Below are positions 49,542 through 60,227 of a DNA stretch of 64,000 nucleotides, one piece after another (the stretch's first letter is position 1; each line of letters opens with the position of its first letter). The translations under genes were made by a program, and so were the position numbers. The notes below the pieces were generated by a model, which saw only the letters and a program-made list of their open reading frames with translations, had not been told where the DNA came from and did no database searches. Origin of the DNA: Terasakiispira papahanaumokuakeensis (GTDB lineage: Bacteria; Pseudomonadota; Gammaproteobacteria; Pseudomonadales; Halomonadaceae); contig NZ_MDTQ01000001.1 in NCBI RefSeq assembly GCF_001709345.1, positions 310,001 through 374,000 of the forward strand, written 5' to 3'.

Positions 49542-50425
49542 TGCACGCGCGTTCCTTGATTATCCTGGTCGGGATTGCCCTGATTGCCTTACTGGCCAGC
49601 AGTTCTTTGTATACGGTGGATGAAACTCAACGTGGCATCAAACTTCGCTTTGGTGAGATTGTTGAAACAGATATCCAGCCGGGGCTCCATTGGAAACTAC
49701 CGCTATTGAATACCGTGCGGTTGTTTGATACGCGTGTTCAGATGCTGGATGCATCGCCTTCTCGCTATCTCACTTCTGAAAAGAAAGCCGTGATCGTCGA
49801 TTCTTTTGTGAAGTGGCAAATTGTCGATGTGACACGCTTTTATGAGGCGACCTCGGGCAATATTCAAACGGCCGAGCGCCTGATTGCGCCGCGAGTCGAT
49901 GAAAGCTTGAGGAACGAGTTCGGTAAGCGTGAGTTGTCGGAAATCATCAGCAAAAATCGTGATGACTTGATGACCGAACCTATGGCCGTATTAAGTGATG
50001 CGCTTCGCAAAGCTTTAGGGATTAAACTGCTGGATATCCGAGTGAAGCAGGTTGACCTGCCAAGTGAGGTGTCTAATGCCGTTTATGATCGCATGCGTTC
50101 CGAGCGTGAACGCGAGGCGCGTGAGTACCGGGCACAAGGTAAAGAGTCGGCTGAAAAAATCCGCGCCGAAGTGGATCGTCGTCGCCAGGTGCTGTTGGCT
50201 GAAGCCCATCGTGATGCCGATATCCTGCGAGGCCAGGGGGATGCTCAGGCGGCTGCGATCTATGCCAATGCCTATGGTCAGGATGAAGAGTTCTTCAGCT
50301 TCATGCGTAGTTTACAGGCGTATCAGGAAAGCTTTAACGGTCAAGGTGATGTCTTAGTACTGGATCCGGAAAGCGATTTCTTTAAGTATCTCAAAGCGCC
50401 TGAGGCGAATGCTTCTGCCCGGTAA
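49541..50425 (+). CDS. hflC: FtsH regulator HflC
   Basis: Partner of HflK, 294 aa. N-terminal TM (SLIILVGIALIALLASSSLY), SPFH domain (TVDETQRGIKLRFGEIVET, PGLHWKLPLLNTVRLFDTR), coiled coil with RSEREREAREYRAQGKESAE, and C-terminal VLVLDPESDFFKYL. Followed by a GC-rich hairpin. Confidence 0.97.
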   Translation: MHARSLIILVGIALIALLASSSLYTVDETQRGIKLRFGEIVETDIQPGLHWKLPLLNTVRLFDTRVQMLDASPSRYLTSEKKAVIVDSFVKWQIVDVTRFYEATSGNIQTAERLIAPRVDESLRNEFGKRELSEIISKNRDDLMTEPMAVLSDALRKALGIKLLDIRVKQVDLPSEVSNAVYDRMRSEREREAREYRAQGKESAEKIRAEVDRRRQVLLAEAHRDADILRGQGDAQAAAIYANAYGQDEEFFSFMRSLQAYQESFNGQGDVLVLDPESDFFKYLKAPEANASAR

Positions 50426-50502
50426 CGGGGATCACGATTAAGCGCTACTTAGGCATCCCGTCAGGGGGTCTTTCGTGATACACTCAGTTGCATATTGAAG
50501 TG

Positions 50503-50528
50503 AGCCGGGGGTAAATCCCCGGCTTTCT
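50503..50528 (+). terminator. Probable terminator of the hfq-hflXKC operon
   Basis: Perfect 8-bp GC-rich stem (50503-50510 with 50517-50524) and 6-nt loop; the T tail is weak (TTCTG), so termination may be partial. Confidence 0.65.
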
Positions 50529-50585
50529 GCTGTCTGATTAAAGACTTTTTTGGCGTCGAGAAGTGCGCTATCAGTGAGTGCCACG

Positions 50586-50669
50586 TCAATAAGGGCTAAT
50601 CAATAAAGACTAATCAATAAAAACTAGCCAATAAGGGCTAGTTAATAAGGACTGGTTAATAAAGACTAA
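50586..50669. repeat. Six 14-bp tandem repeats after hflC
   Basis: Six contiguous diverged copies of tcaataaagactaa (starts 50586, 50600, 50614, 50628, 50642, 50656). Copies differ at 1-4 positions; the array is AT-rich, has no spacers and is not a CRISPR. Confidence 0.95.
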
Positions 50670-50801
50670 CTAATCGTGCCAACGCTTTTTTAATGGGCAC
50701 GTTTTTTCAGTGGAAAAATTCGGGTGCCGGTCTGATGAACATCAACCGCTAGTGCTTAAGATGTCCACCGTTATCTCGTTAATCAAGATGATACTTCACT
50801 C

Positions 50802-51002
50802 ATGAATGAAACATTCTGGGCAGCATTATGCCTGATGCTGGTGTTTGAAGGTGTGCTGCCATTTGCTGCGCCGCATCGCTGGCGTGCCATGATGTTGCAA
50901 GCCGCTCAGCTGACCGATGCTCAGTTGCGTGGGGTGGGGTTGGCCGCAATGCTATTGGGGATGGGGCTCCTCTTATGGCTGCATTCGACGCTCGCATCTT
51001 GA
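50802..51002 (+). CDS. DUF2065 (YjeT-like) small membrane protein
   Basis: 66 aa, two hydrophobic helices (ETFWAALCLMLVFEGVLPF and GLAAMLLGMGLLLWLHS) separated by a short PHRWRAMMLQAAQLTDAQLRG loop, the conserved DUF2065 pattern. Known in E. coli as YjeT, between hflC and purA; function unknown. Good neighbourhood support. Confidence 0.92.
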   Translation: MNETFWAALCLMLVFEGVLPFAAPHRWRAMMLQAAQLTDAQLRGVGLAAMLLGMGLLLWLHSTLAS

Positions 51003-51146
51003 GCTGAATATGAAGTGCTCTATGATGCCGAGTACTGATACTCAGCGTGCGATTTTATAGAATAGTTGTCGTCTCAAGTCCGCTTGCCCCGATATGATGC
51101 AGCTCGATATGAAAAAGCTCGATACGAAAAAGAGAGGAGTGCACCG

Positions 51147-52400
51147 ATGACCATCGCCGACCGCTGGTTACTGCCAGACGGAATGGAAGAGATCTTGCCC
51201 CCCAAAGCACGACAGATGGAAGCATTGCGCCGTCGCTTGCTGGATCTTTTCCATGCCTGGGGCTATGACATGGTGATGCCGCCACCGGTTGAGTTTCTTG
51301 AGTCATTGTTGACTGGGGCCGGCCATGATCTGGAGTTGCAAACATTTAAGGTGACCGATCAGCTCTCTGGGCGCACGATGGGGGTGAGTGCTGATGTCAC
51401 CCCACAAGTTGCACGCATGGATGCCCACTCTGTGCCCCGCTCCGGCGCTGCACGTTTTTGCTATTGCCATCCCGTGCTAAGAACCCGAGCCGACAATTCG
51501 ATGGGGTCTCGCGCACCGGTTCAGATTGGCGCTGAGCTTTTTGGTCATGCCGGTGTGGCCAGTGATCTAGAAATTCTGAATTTGATGGTTTCGACCTTGC
51601 AACAATCTGGTGCGGATGAGCTGTATCTGGATTTAGGGCATGTCGGGCTATATCGAGGTTTGGTGGACGCTGCAGGCCTCAGTACCGAGCAGGAACAACA
51701 ACTTTTTGATGCGATTCAGCATAAACGCTTTGCTGATATTGCGCCTTGTGTGACGGGTGTGGAGTCCGCTGTTGTCCGCGAGATGCTCATGGCTTTACCG
51801 CATTTAAGTGGTGGGGTGGAGGTACTGGAGCAGGCTCGACAAGTATTGGCTGCAGCACCTGCAGGCGTTCGTGAAGCATTGTCGGAACTGACCGAAGTCG
51901 CACATGCTTTGCAGCGTTGCCATCCAGAAATCACGTTGTATTTGGACTTATCTGAGTTGCGTGGCTATCACTATCATACCGGCATGGTTTTCGCCGCTTA
52001 TGTGCCTGGATTAGGGCAGGCGCTGGCTAAAGGGGGGCGCTATGATGAGATCGGTAGTGTCTTTGGGCGCGCGCGCCCGGCGACCGGGTTTTCCACGGAT
52101 TTGAAATTATTGGCAGAGCTGAATGGCTACCAGCCTTCAATGCCGGGTATATTGGCGCCGGTTGAAGCTTTGACCGACCCTGATTGTGCCCAAGAGGTAG
52201 CCCGTCTTCGGGCGATGGGGGAGCGTGTCATGATCGCCTTGCCTGAATATCGAGTTGAGACACATCAATTTGAAACGCATCGGGTTGAGAGTGGGCAGGG
52301 AGCTCACCAGGCGCCGACCTATGATCGTCGACTGTTAAAAGTTGAGGATCAGTGGCAGGTGGTGTCCGCCGGCCAATCAACGGATTCCTTTAGTGACTGA
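51147..52400 (+). CDS. hisZ: ATP phosphoribosyltransferase regulatory subunit
   Basis: HisRS-like paralogue that activates the short form of HisG, the first step of histidine synthesis. 417 aa from ATG 51147, which has AGAGGAG 8 nt upstream; an earlier in-frame start at 51066 reads through a repeated segment and lacks support. MTIADRWLLPDGMEEILPPK, then class II aaRS-like fold (FKVTDQLSGRTMGVSADVTPQVARMD split by the motif-2 loop), GLGQALAKGGRYDEIG. The C-terminus has a Val-Glu-Thr-His-type repeat. Presence implies a short HisG elsewhere. Confidence 0.95.
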   Translation: MTIADRWLLPDGMEEILPPKARQMEALRRRLLDLFHAWGYDMVMPPPVEFLESLLTGAGHDLELQTFKVTDQLSGRTMGVSADVTPQVARMDAHSVPRSGAARFCYCHPVLRTRADNSMGSRAPVQIGAELFGHAGVASDLEILNLMVSTLQQSGADELYLDLGHVGLYRGLVDAAGLSTEQEQQLFDAIQHKRFADIAPCVTGVESAVVREMLMALPHLSGGVEVLEQARQVLAAAPAGVREALSELTEVAHALQRCHPEITLYLDLSELRGYHYHTGMVFAAYVPGLGQALAKGGRYDEIGSVFGRARPATGFSTDLKLLAELNGYQPSMPGILAPVEALTDPDCAQEVARLRAMGERVMIALPEYRVETHQFETHRVESGQGAHQAPTYDRRLLKVEDQWQVVSAGQSTDSFSD

Positions 52401-53711
<1,311 letters not shown>

Positions 53712-53775
53712 ATGGTGTTAAGTATGTGATCATATCGCATGTATGTTAAGCCATTTTGAACTTGAGCTCTGTGAT

Positions 53776-53806
53776 AAAGCGCCTGATTTTGATCAGGCGC
53801 TTTTTT
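53776..53806 (+). terminator. Terminator of purA
   Basis: 12-bp perfect stem (53776-53787 with 53792-53803), 4-nt loop, then T run. Confidence 0.93.
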
Positions 53807-53969
53807 ATTATGAGGTGTTTATATGGGGCGCGGAGACCTTTTATTTTGTAGGCCTATTTTCCTAGATCCTTTCTTGTTTGATAATGATTTTTATTTATAA
53901 GTAAGAGCCCATAAAGTCCGCGTTATTTTTACATTATCCATCTTTAGGGTTTCGTTTTTATTTAAAGAG

Positions 53970-53982
53970 GACTAAAATGGTC
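53970..53982 (+). promoter_or_regulatory. IscR/Rrf2-type operator over the suf promoter -10
   Basis: GACTAAAATGGTC matches the core of the E. coli IscR type 1 site (GACT-5-AGTC) with one mismatch, inside a wider dyad TTAAAG...CTTTAA (53962-53988). TAAAAT (53973-53978) within it fits a -10 hexamer. It lies 28 bp before the Rrf2-family gene, so autorepression is likely; the surrounding ~300-bp gap 53712-54009 is AT-rich and otherwise empty save for the purA terminator. Confidence 0.6.
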
Positions 53983-54009
53983 TTTAATTAAAAAGGTGTA
54001 GGTTTTTTT

Positions 54010-54477
54010 ATGCTCAAGCTCAGCAAAATGACGGATTATGCCGTTGTGGTGATGGCCTATATTGCACGCCATCACGAGCAACAGTTCACCGCAGCAGAGC
54101 TATCCGAGCAGGTGGGTGTGCCTAAGCCCACTGTCAGCAAGTTATTAAAGATGCTGGTGAGGGCTGGACTGGTTGAGTCACGTCGTGGTGCCCAAGGGGG
54201 CTATGTGTTGAGCCGTCCTGCAAGTCATATTACGGTCGCTGATTTAATTGAAGCGATTGAAGGGCCTGTGGCAATGACGGACTGTTCACATACGGATAGT
54301 CAATGTGATTTAGCTGGCCAATGCGGTGTGGCGGATAACTGGCAAAGGGTGACGGTCGCTGTTCATCAAATGCTATCCAGTGTGACGCTTGCGCATTTAG
54401 CCCAAGAAGCACCTATTCGTTTACCGCTCGTGCAGATTCAGGCGGTTAATCTGATGCCTGATCTCGCCAAAGCTTGA
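54010..54477 (+). CDS. sufR: SUF-system Rrf2-family regulator
   Basis: 155 aa winged-helix regulator of the IscR/NsrR family, in the subgroup linked to suf operons (TIGR02944). HTH: FTAAELSEQVGVPKPTVSKLL. Three Cys for an Fe-S cluster near residues 95-110 (MTDCSHTDSQCDLAGQCGV), giving spacing C-x6-C-x5-C. Likely senses Fe-S demand and represses suf when holo. First gene of the operon, 151 bp before sufB, with an IscR-like operator in its own promoter. The symbol is by function, not homology to cyanobacterial SufR. Confidence 0.9.
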   Translation: MLKLSKMTDYAVVVMAYIARHHEQQFTAAELSEQVGVPKPTVSKLLKMLVRAGLVESRRGAQGGYVLSRPASHITVADLIEAIEGPVAMTDCSHTDSQCDLAGQCGVADNWQRVTVAVHQMLSSVTLAHLAQEAPIRLPLVQIQAVNLMPDLAKA

Positions 54478-54532
54478 GTCAATGGACGGGCGTTAATGAT
54501 GACCGATGGGTGATCCTTTGGGCGCTACGACC

Positions 54533-54588
54533 ATAGATGTGCACCACGACAATAGAGGTGCACCACGACAATACCGATTGACCGATTG
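54533..54588. repeat. Short tandem repeats in the sufR-sufB gap
   Basis: Two 19-bp units (54533-54551 and 54552-54570, one mismatch) starting with atag and centred on gtgcaccacgaca, followed by two perfect 8-bp accgattg units (54573-54588). Confidence 0.9.
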
Positions 54589-54628
54589 AAGACTGACTGC
54601 AGAGACGCATTTAGCGTGGAGATGAGAT

Positions 54629-56074
54629 ATGGCTAACGAAGCAATGGAGCAGCTTGTTCGTAAAGAGTACAAGCAAGGCTTCTACACCGATATAGAGAGC
54701 GACACCTTGCCGCCGGGGTTAGATGAGTCGGTTATTCGTCATATTTCCTCCATTAAGCAAGAGCCGGAGTGGATGTTGAGTTGGCGTTTGGAGGCTTATC
54801 GCCATTGGCTCACCATGACTGAGCCTCACCATTGGGCAAAGCTCAAATATCCTTCGATTGATTATCAGTCGGTGTCTTATTACAGCGCACCGAAAAAACC
54901 GGAAGATGCGCCGCAGAGTTTGGATGAAGTTGACCCCAAGCTGTTAGAAACCTATGAGAAACTGGGTATCCCGTTGCATGAGCGCGCAGCGCTAGCGGGA
55001 GTGGCCGTTGATGCTGTATTTGACTCCGTTTCGGTCACCACAACGTTTAAAGATCAATTAGCTGAAGCGGGTGTGATCTTTTGTTCTATTTCTGAAGCCA
55101 TCCGCGAATATCCCGAATTGGTACGGCAATATTTAGGCAGTGTTGTCCCCCAAGGGGATAATTATTTCGCTGCATTGAATTCTGCGGTGTTTACTGACGG
55201 CTCTTTTGTGTACGTTCCCGAAGGGGTGACTTGCCCGATGGAGTTGTCGACTTATTTTCGTATTAATCAGGCCAATACCGGTCAATTTGAACGGACGCTG
55301 ATTATTTGTGATAAGCGTGCTCAGGTGTCTTATCTAGAAGGCTGTACGGCCCCTCAGCGTGATGAAAACCAGTTGCATGCGGCTGTCGTTGAGTTAGTGG
55401 CTTTGGAAGATGCCTATATCAAATATTCGACAGTACAGAATTGGTATCCCGGTGATGAAGACGGTAAAGGTGGGATTTATAATTTTGTGACCAAGCGGGG
55501 TGACTGTCGTGAAGACCGGGCCAAGATCAGTTGGACCCAGGTGGAAACGGGGTCGGCCTTAACTTGGAAGTATCCTTCTTGCATTTTGCGTGGACGTGAC
55601 AGTGTGGGTGAGTTTTATTCCGTCGCGGTGACGAATAATCACCAGCAGGCGGATACAGGCACCAAAATGATTCACATCGGTGAGAATACCCGCTCGACCA
55701 TTATTTCCAAAGGCATCTCGGCTGGCCATTCGGATCAGTCTTATCGAGGCCTGGTGAAGGTAGCACCTTCGGCGCGTAATGCCCGTAACTTTACGCAATG
55801 TGATTCTTTATTACTGGGTGCTAGTTGTGGCGCTCACACCTTCCCTTATCAAGAAATCGGTAATGCTTCCGCTCAGGTTGAACATGAAGCGACGACATCA
55901 AAAATCGGTGAAGACCAGCTGTTTTATTGCATGCAGCGAGGGATCTCCGAAGAGGATGCCGTCAATATGATCGTCAATGGCTTCTGCAAAGATGTCTTCA
56001 AAGAGTTACCCATGGAATTTGCCGTTGAAGCTGAAGCCTTGTTGAACGTTTCTCTGGAAGGGGCCGTCGGCTAA
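54629..56074 (+). CDS. sufB: Fe-S scaffold subunit SufB
   Basis: Core scaffold of the SufBC2D complex on which Fe-S clusters are built. 481 aa. [59 protein letters not shown] (Cys of the E. coli C254 region), and C-terminal [21 protein letters not shown] split by Cys405-region in E. coli. GGAGATGAGAT precedes the start. Confidence 0.98.
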   Translation: MANEAMEQLVRKEYKQGFYTDIESDTLPPGLDESVIRHISSIKQEPEWMLSWRLEAYRHWLTMTEPHHWAKLKYPSIDYQSVSYYSAPKKPEDAPQSLDEVDPKLLETYEKLGIPLHERAALAGVAVDAVFDSVSVTTTFKDQLAEAGVIFCSISEAIREYPELVRQYLGSVVPQGDNYFAALNSAVFTDGSFVYVPEGVTCPMELSTYFRINQANTGQFERTLIICDKRAQVSYLEGCTAPQRDENQLHAAVVELVALEDAYIKYSTVQNWYPGDEDGKGGIYNFVTKRGDCREDRAKISWTQVETGSALTWKYPSCILRGRDSVGEFYSVAVTNNHQQADTGTKMIHIGENTRSTIISKGISAGHSDQSYRGLVKVAPSARNARNFTQCDSLLLGASCGAHTFPYQEIGNASAQVEHEATTSKIGEDQLFYCMQRGISEEDAVNMIVNGFCKDVFKELPMEFAVEAEALLNVSLEGAVG

Positions 56075-56149
56075 CTCCGGCGTTGGGATATCAATATACG
56101 ATAACTCAGTAACTGCTGGGTTTGCTGTGACAGGATTTGAGGATTGAGC

Positions 56150-56902
56150 ATGTTAGAGATTAAAGGCTTACACGCCAAGGTTGAGGGCAACGAGATTCTA
56201 AAAGGGCTGGATCTGACCATTAACCCAGGTGAAGTCCATGCCATTATGGGCCCGAATGGCGCGGGTAAGTCGACTTTGTCAGCGGTACTGGCTGGACGTG
56301 ATGGTTATGAAGTGACGGCTGGTGAAATCCTGTTTGAAGGCGACAATCTGCTGGAGATGGAAGTTGAAGACCGTGCGCGTGCCGGTCTGATGCTTGCGTT
56401 TCAATATCCGGTAGAGATCCCTGGAGTCAAGAACGTTTATTTGCTCAAAGCCGCCCTCAATGCTCAGCGTGCAGCACGAGGTGAAGCTGAAATTGAGGCG
56501 CCCGCGTTTATGAAGTTGGTGCGTGAGAAGCTGGCACAAATGAAAATGGATAAAAGCTTCTTACATCGCGCTGTGAATGAGGGCTTTTCCGGCGGCGAGA
56601 AAAAGCGCAATGAAATTCTGCAGATGCTGGTGCTTGAACCCAAACTCGCCATTCTGGATGAAATTGATTCTGGCCTGGATATCGATGCACTTCGAGTGGT
56701 CGCCGATGGGGTTAACTCCTTACGCAGCGAACAACGTGGTGTGCTGATGATTACCCATTATCAGCGACTGCTTGATTATATCGTACCGGATGTCATTCAC
56801 GTGCTGGCGGATGGCCGTATTGTGAAAACCGGTGATAAAAGCTTGGCCTTGGAATTGGAAGCGCGCGGTTATGATTGGCTGCTGGAGGCAGATGCATCAT
56901 GA
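56150..56902 (+). CDS. sufC: SUF ATPase SufC
   Basis: ABC-type cytoplasmic ATPase driving SufBC2D, 250 aa from ATG 56150 (GAGG 7 nt upstream; the TTG at 56144 is less likely). Walker A IMGPNGAGKSTLS, signature FSGGEKKRNEILQ, Walker B AILDEIDSGLDID, and ITHYQRLL. Stop overlaps sufD start by 4 bp. Confidence 0.98.
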   Translation: MLEIKGLHAKVEGNEILKGLDLTINPGEVHAIMGPNGAGKSTLSAVLAGRDGYEVTAGEILFEGDNLLEMEVEDRARAGLMLAFQYPVEIPGVKNVYLLKAALNAQRAARGEAEIEAPAFMKLVREKLAQMKMDKSFLHRAVNEGFSGGEKKRNEILQMLVLEPKLAILDEIDSGLDIDALRVVADGVNSLRSEQRGVLMITHYQRLLDYIVPDVIHVLADGRIVKTGDKSLALELEARGYDWLLEADAS

Positions 56903-58224
56903 ACGCCTGGGCTGATCTATTTCAACAAGTGAATGATGAGGCGACGCCGGGTTGGTTAAAGTCTCGTCGTATTGCGGCTTTTGCTCGTTTTGAACATTTG
57001 GGCATTCCCACCCCGCGCGATGAGGATTGGAAGTACACCGATCTCAAGCGTTTAAACAAGCGCCAGTTTAGCATGGCTCAGACTGAGGCCACGGTTTCTC
57101 ACACGGATCAAGCGGAGTTGCTGGATTTAAATGCTTGGCGCATCGTGCTGGTCAATGGGGTTTTTAGCCCTGACTTGTCGGATCTCTCGGACTTGCCCAA
57201 TCAGGTGACCATTGAGCCACTATCGCAGGCGATTACCCACGATCAGGAATTAGCGGGTGGGCTCGTCGGGCGTCTAGCGGCCATTGATACTGATAGTCTG
57301 ACAGCGTTGAGTCATGCCATGGCCCAAGAAGGGGCTTTGATTCGTGTGGGGAGTGGCGTGGTGTTACCGCGACCAATACAGTTAGTCTACTTATCGACTG
57401 AGCATGAGTCCGCTTTGGCCAGTTGGCCGCGAATTGCAGTCGTCGCCGGTCCTAATAGTCAGATGACGATTGTGGAGCAACTGGTTGGGCAGCACGCCAG
57501 TGGTCATTATACCCAGCGAGTGGCTGAGCTGTTTTTGGAAGGCAATGCTCAGTTGACCCATTACCTGCTGCAAACGCCTGCAGAGAAAGATTTATGGGTG
57601 GGACGTGTGCATGTTGAGCAAAAGCGTGATAGCCGTTATCAGGCCTTTCATCTCAATCTAGGCGGGGCTTTGGTTCGGGATGACTTTGTCTGTGAGCTGA
57701 ATGCCCGAGGTGCAACCGCCTCTTTAAATGGCCTGTTGTTTGGTCAAGGGCGGCAGCATTTGGATATGCACTCGAAGGTCAATCATAACGCGCCGAATAC
57801 TTATAGCGATGAAAACTATAAGGGTATTCTGAATGATCGCGCTCGTGGCGTATTTAATGGCAAGGTCATTGTGAAGCGCGACAGCCAGCAGATCGAAGCG
57901 CATCAAAATAACGCCAATCTTTTACTGTCTGATCAGGCTGAGATGGACACCAAGCCTGAGTTGGAAATTTATGCGGATGACGTCAAGTGCTCTCATGGCA
58001 CAACCACCGGACAGCTCGATGAGAATGCAGTCTTTGCGCTGCGAGCAAGAGGGGTTGATGAGTCGGTTGCCCGAGGGCTTTTAACGTTGGCCTTTGCGAA
58101 CCAAGTGCTGGATCAGGTCACGCTTGATGCCGTGCATGATACGGTTGAAGCCCGTATTGCGGGGGCATTGCCTGAGCGTTTTAACCTAAAAGGGTTGGTC
58201 CTTGAGGATCAGGAGGCTCAGTGA
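56899..58224 (+). CDS. sufD: SUF scaffold subunit SufD
   Basis: 441 aa, partner of SufB in the scaffold. Start ATG 56899 (MNAWADLFQQ) overlaps the sufC stop; a frame extending to 56875 would lie inside sufC. GIPTPRDEDWKYTDLKRL, SDENYKGILNDRARGVFNG, QTDNANLLLSDQAEMDTKPELEI-like QNNANLLLSDQAEMDTKPEL, and DDVKCSHGTTTGQLDENAVF with the conserved Cys/His. Confidence 0.97.
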   Translation: MNAWADLFQQVNDEATPGWLKSRRIAAFARFEHLGIPTPRDEDWKYTDLKRLNKRQFSMAQTEATVSHTDQAELLDLNAWRIVLVNGVFSPDLSDLSDLPNQVTIEPLSQAITHDQELAGGLVGRLAAIDTDSLTALSHAMAQEGALIRVGSGVVLPRPIQLVYLSTEHESALASWPRIAVVAGPNSQMTIVEQLVGQHASGHYTQRVAELFLEGNAQLTHYLLQTPAEKDLWVGRVHVEQKRDSRYQAFHLNLGGALVRDDFVCELNARGATASLNGLLFGQGRQHLDMHSKVNHNAPNTYSDENYKGILNDRARGVFNGKVIVKRDSQQIEAHQNNANLLLSDQAEMDTKPELEIYADDVKCSHGTTTGQLDENAVFALRARGVDESVARGLLTLAFANQVLDQVTLDAVHDTVEARIAGALPERFNLKGLVLEDQEAQ

Positions 58225-59492
58225 TGAGTGAGTATGCGGCTGTTGTGAATACGTCTGTGAGCCATGAGGCGCCACTCAATGTGGCACAGTTACGACAAGA
58301 GTTTCCGATTTTATCTCGCGAGATCAATGGGCGACCTTTAGTCTATTTAGATAATGCCGCGACTTGTCAAAAACCTGAGGTAGTCTTGAGGGCTCAGGAC
58401 CACTTCCTGCGTCATTCTAATGCCAATATCCACCGTGGTTTGCATACTTTGTCACAAGAAGCCACGGATGCTTTTGAGCACGCTCGTCGCCAGCTTCAAC
58501 AGTTGATTAATGCGCCGTCTGAACGCGAGATCATATTCACCCGGGGAACGACTGAAGCGATTAATTTGGTGGCTCAAAGCTGGGGGCGAAGCCAGCTTCA
58601 GGCCGGAGACGAGATCCTTGTCTCGATGATGGAGCATCATGCCAATATCGTGCCTTGGCAAATGCTGGCCGAAGAGAAGGGGCTGACGTTAAAAGTCATT
58701 CCTGTGGATGAGCAAGGCGTATTGGATATGGCCGCTTATCAGGCTCTTTTGTCCGATCGCACACGCCTGGTTGCTGTGGCCCATGTCTCCAATGCGCTGG
58801 GCACAGTGAATCCCGTTCATGAGATCACGCGTTTGGCTAAAACCGTGGATGCTGTTGTCTTAATTGATGGCGCTCAGGGCGTGCCCCATGTTGCGGTGGA
58901 TGTTCAGCAGATTGGGGCTGATTTTTATGCGTTGTCAGGCCATAAAATTTATGGGCCTACAGGGATGGGAGTGCTATACGGTCGTGAAGCGCTACTAGAG
59001 GCTATGCCGCCTTGGCAAGGGGGCGGTGAGATGATCGATCAAGTCAGCTTTGAGAAAACCACCTATGCGGGGTTACCGCACAAGTTCGAAGCTGGCACGC
59101 CGGCCATTGCTGAAGGTGTTGCGATGGGGCGGGCTGCCCAGTGGCTGATGGAAACCGGTGTCGAGCGTATTGGAGCCTGGGAGCATCAGTTAACGCGATA
59201 TGCCACTGATCAATTGAAATCAACATTGCCTGACATTCGCATTATTGGTGAGGCGCCCGGTAAGGCAGGCGTGATTTCGTTTGTGCTACCCCATGCCCAT
59301 GCACAAGATATCGGCCTCTTGATTGACCAGCTGGGGGTTGCCATCCGCACGGGTCATCACTGTGCGATGCCGGTATTGCATCATTTTGGTGTGAATGCCA
59401 CGGCAAGAGCTTCTTTTGCGGCCTATAACACCAAGGAAGAGGTCGACTTCTTTGTCGAATCGCTGGTGAAGGTTCGGGAGATGTTGGCATGA
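58224..59492 (+). CDS. sufS: Cysteine desulfurase SufS
   Basis: PLP enzyme taking sulfur from cysteine for Fe-S assembly. 422 aa. Start ATG 58224 (AGGAG 8 nt upstream) overlaps the sufD stop. PLP-Lys in SGHKIYGPTGMGVLYG, catalytic Cys in RTGHHCAMPVLHHFG, ARASFAAYNTKEEVD at the C-terminus. Group II desulfurases usually need SufE or SufU; neither is in this operon. Confidence 0.98.
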   Translation: MSEYAAVVNTSVSHEAPLNVAQLRQEFPILSREINGRPLVYLDNAATCQKPEVVLRAQDHFLRHSNANIHRGLHTLSQEATDAFEHARRQLQQLINAPSEREIIFTRGTTEAINLVAQSWGRSQLQAGDEILVSMMEHHANIVPWQMLAEEKGLTLKVIPVDEQGVLDMAAYQALLSDRTRLVAVAHVSNALGTVNPVHEITRLAKTVDAVVLIDGAQGVPHVAVDVQQIGADFYALSGHKIYGPTGMGVLYGREALLEAMPPWQGGGEMIDQVSFEKTTYAGLPHKFEAGTPAIAEGVAMGRAAQWLMETGVERIGAWEHQLTRYATDQLKSTLPDIRIIGEAPGKAGVISFVLPHAHAQDIGLLIDQLGVAIRTGHHCAMPVLHHFGVNATARASFAAYNTKEEVDFFVESLVKVREMLA

Positions 59493-60058
59493 GCCTGGTG
59501 GCGATTGAGGGGTTGAGTAAAGGCCAAACACTTGCATTGAATCGTGATACCGATGTGATTTCTATTCCTTTTGGTAAGACCATTACGTTGCCCGAAGGCG
59601 AGTCAGTCAGTATTTTTCAGGCAAAAGGCAGTTCTGTCTCAATCAGCCATGAAGGGCGTTTGTATTTAGTTGAGGGGTTTAATCTGGATGCGCTGGGGCT
59701 GCCGCCTGTAGAGCGGCCTCACCTACCCAAAGGCGCTTCTCGTGAGACGTTAGAAGCCTTTGCTTGGGATCAACTGAGAACATGCTTTGATCCTGAAATC
59801 CCCGTCAATATTGTGGATTTAGGCTTAGTGTATCAACTTAAGCTGGTCGACTTGATTGATGGTCGTAAGGTATTGAATATTCGGATGACACTCACCGCCC
59901 CGGGGTGTGGTATGGGGGATGTCATTGCTGAAGATGCCAAGCGAAAAATTTTGGGGGCCGAGGATCTTAGTGCTGTCAATATTGAGGTGGTGTTTGATCC
60001 GCCGTGGCAACGCGATATGATGACAGAAGAGGCTCAGCTTGAGCTGGGGATGTTTTAG
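59489..60058 (+). CDS. sufT: Fe-S maturation protein SufT
   Basis: 189 aa. An N-terminal ~85-residue segment is followed by a DUF59/MIP18 domain (EIPVNIVDLGLVYQLKLV, TLTAPGCGMGDVIAEDAK, VEVVFDPPW-like VVFDPPWQRDMM). SufT proteins act late in Fe-S maturation, in Staphylococcus under high demand. 4-bp overlap with sufS. It takes the operon end where E. coli has sufE. Confidence 0.93.
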   Translation: MSLVAIEGLSKGQTLALNRDTDVISIPFGKTITLPEGESVSIFQAKGSSVSISHEGRLYLVEGFNLDALGLPPVERPHLPKGASRETLEAFAWDQLRTCFDPEIPVNIVDLGLVYQLKLVDLIDGRKVLNIRMTLTAPGCGMGDVIAEDAKRKILGAEDLSAVNIEVVFDPPWQRDMMTEEAQLELGMF

Positions 60059-60090
60059 CATATCAATAAGTATTGCGGGATCGGGCACAC

Positions 60091-60161
60091 TGTTTATTCA
60101 AAACACGCTGTTTATTTAAAACGCACCGCTTATTCAAAACACACCGCTTATTCAAAATAAC
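60091..60161. repeat. 18-bp imperfect tandem repeats between sufT and ompW
   Basis: About four copies, starting 60091 (tgtttattcaaaacacgc), 60109, 60127 (cgcttattcaaaacacac), and 60145. Copies 3 and 4 are the most similar. They lie just before the shared terminator. Confidence 0.93.
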
Positions 60162-60166
60162 TGAAT

Positions 60167-60208
60167 AAAAAACGCCAGACAGGATCAACCCTGTCTGGCG
60201 TTTGTCTT
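60167..60208. terminator. Bidirectional terminator between sufT and ompW
   Basis: 14-bp perfect stem (60170-60183 with 60190-60203), 6-nt loop. The left flank is A6, giving a T-run for the minus strand (strong for ompW); the plus side ends in TTTGTCTTT (moderate for sufT). Confidence 0.9.
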
Positions 60209-60227
60209 TAAATGCCCCTAGTTCTGA

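Larger units (their letters stand above)
50426..50801. other. 376-bp gap after hflC
   Basis: Contains the hairpin at 50503-50528, six 14-bp tandem repeats (50586-50669), and about 130 bp of unassigned sequence before the DUF2065 gene. No ORF. Confidence 0.6.

Noticed and set aside
50586-50669. Repeat array considered as CRISPR
   Set aside because: Units are contiguous with no spacers, only 14 bp, and there are no cas genes.
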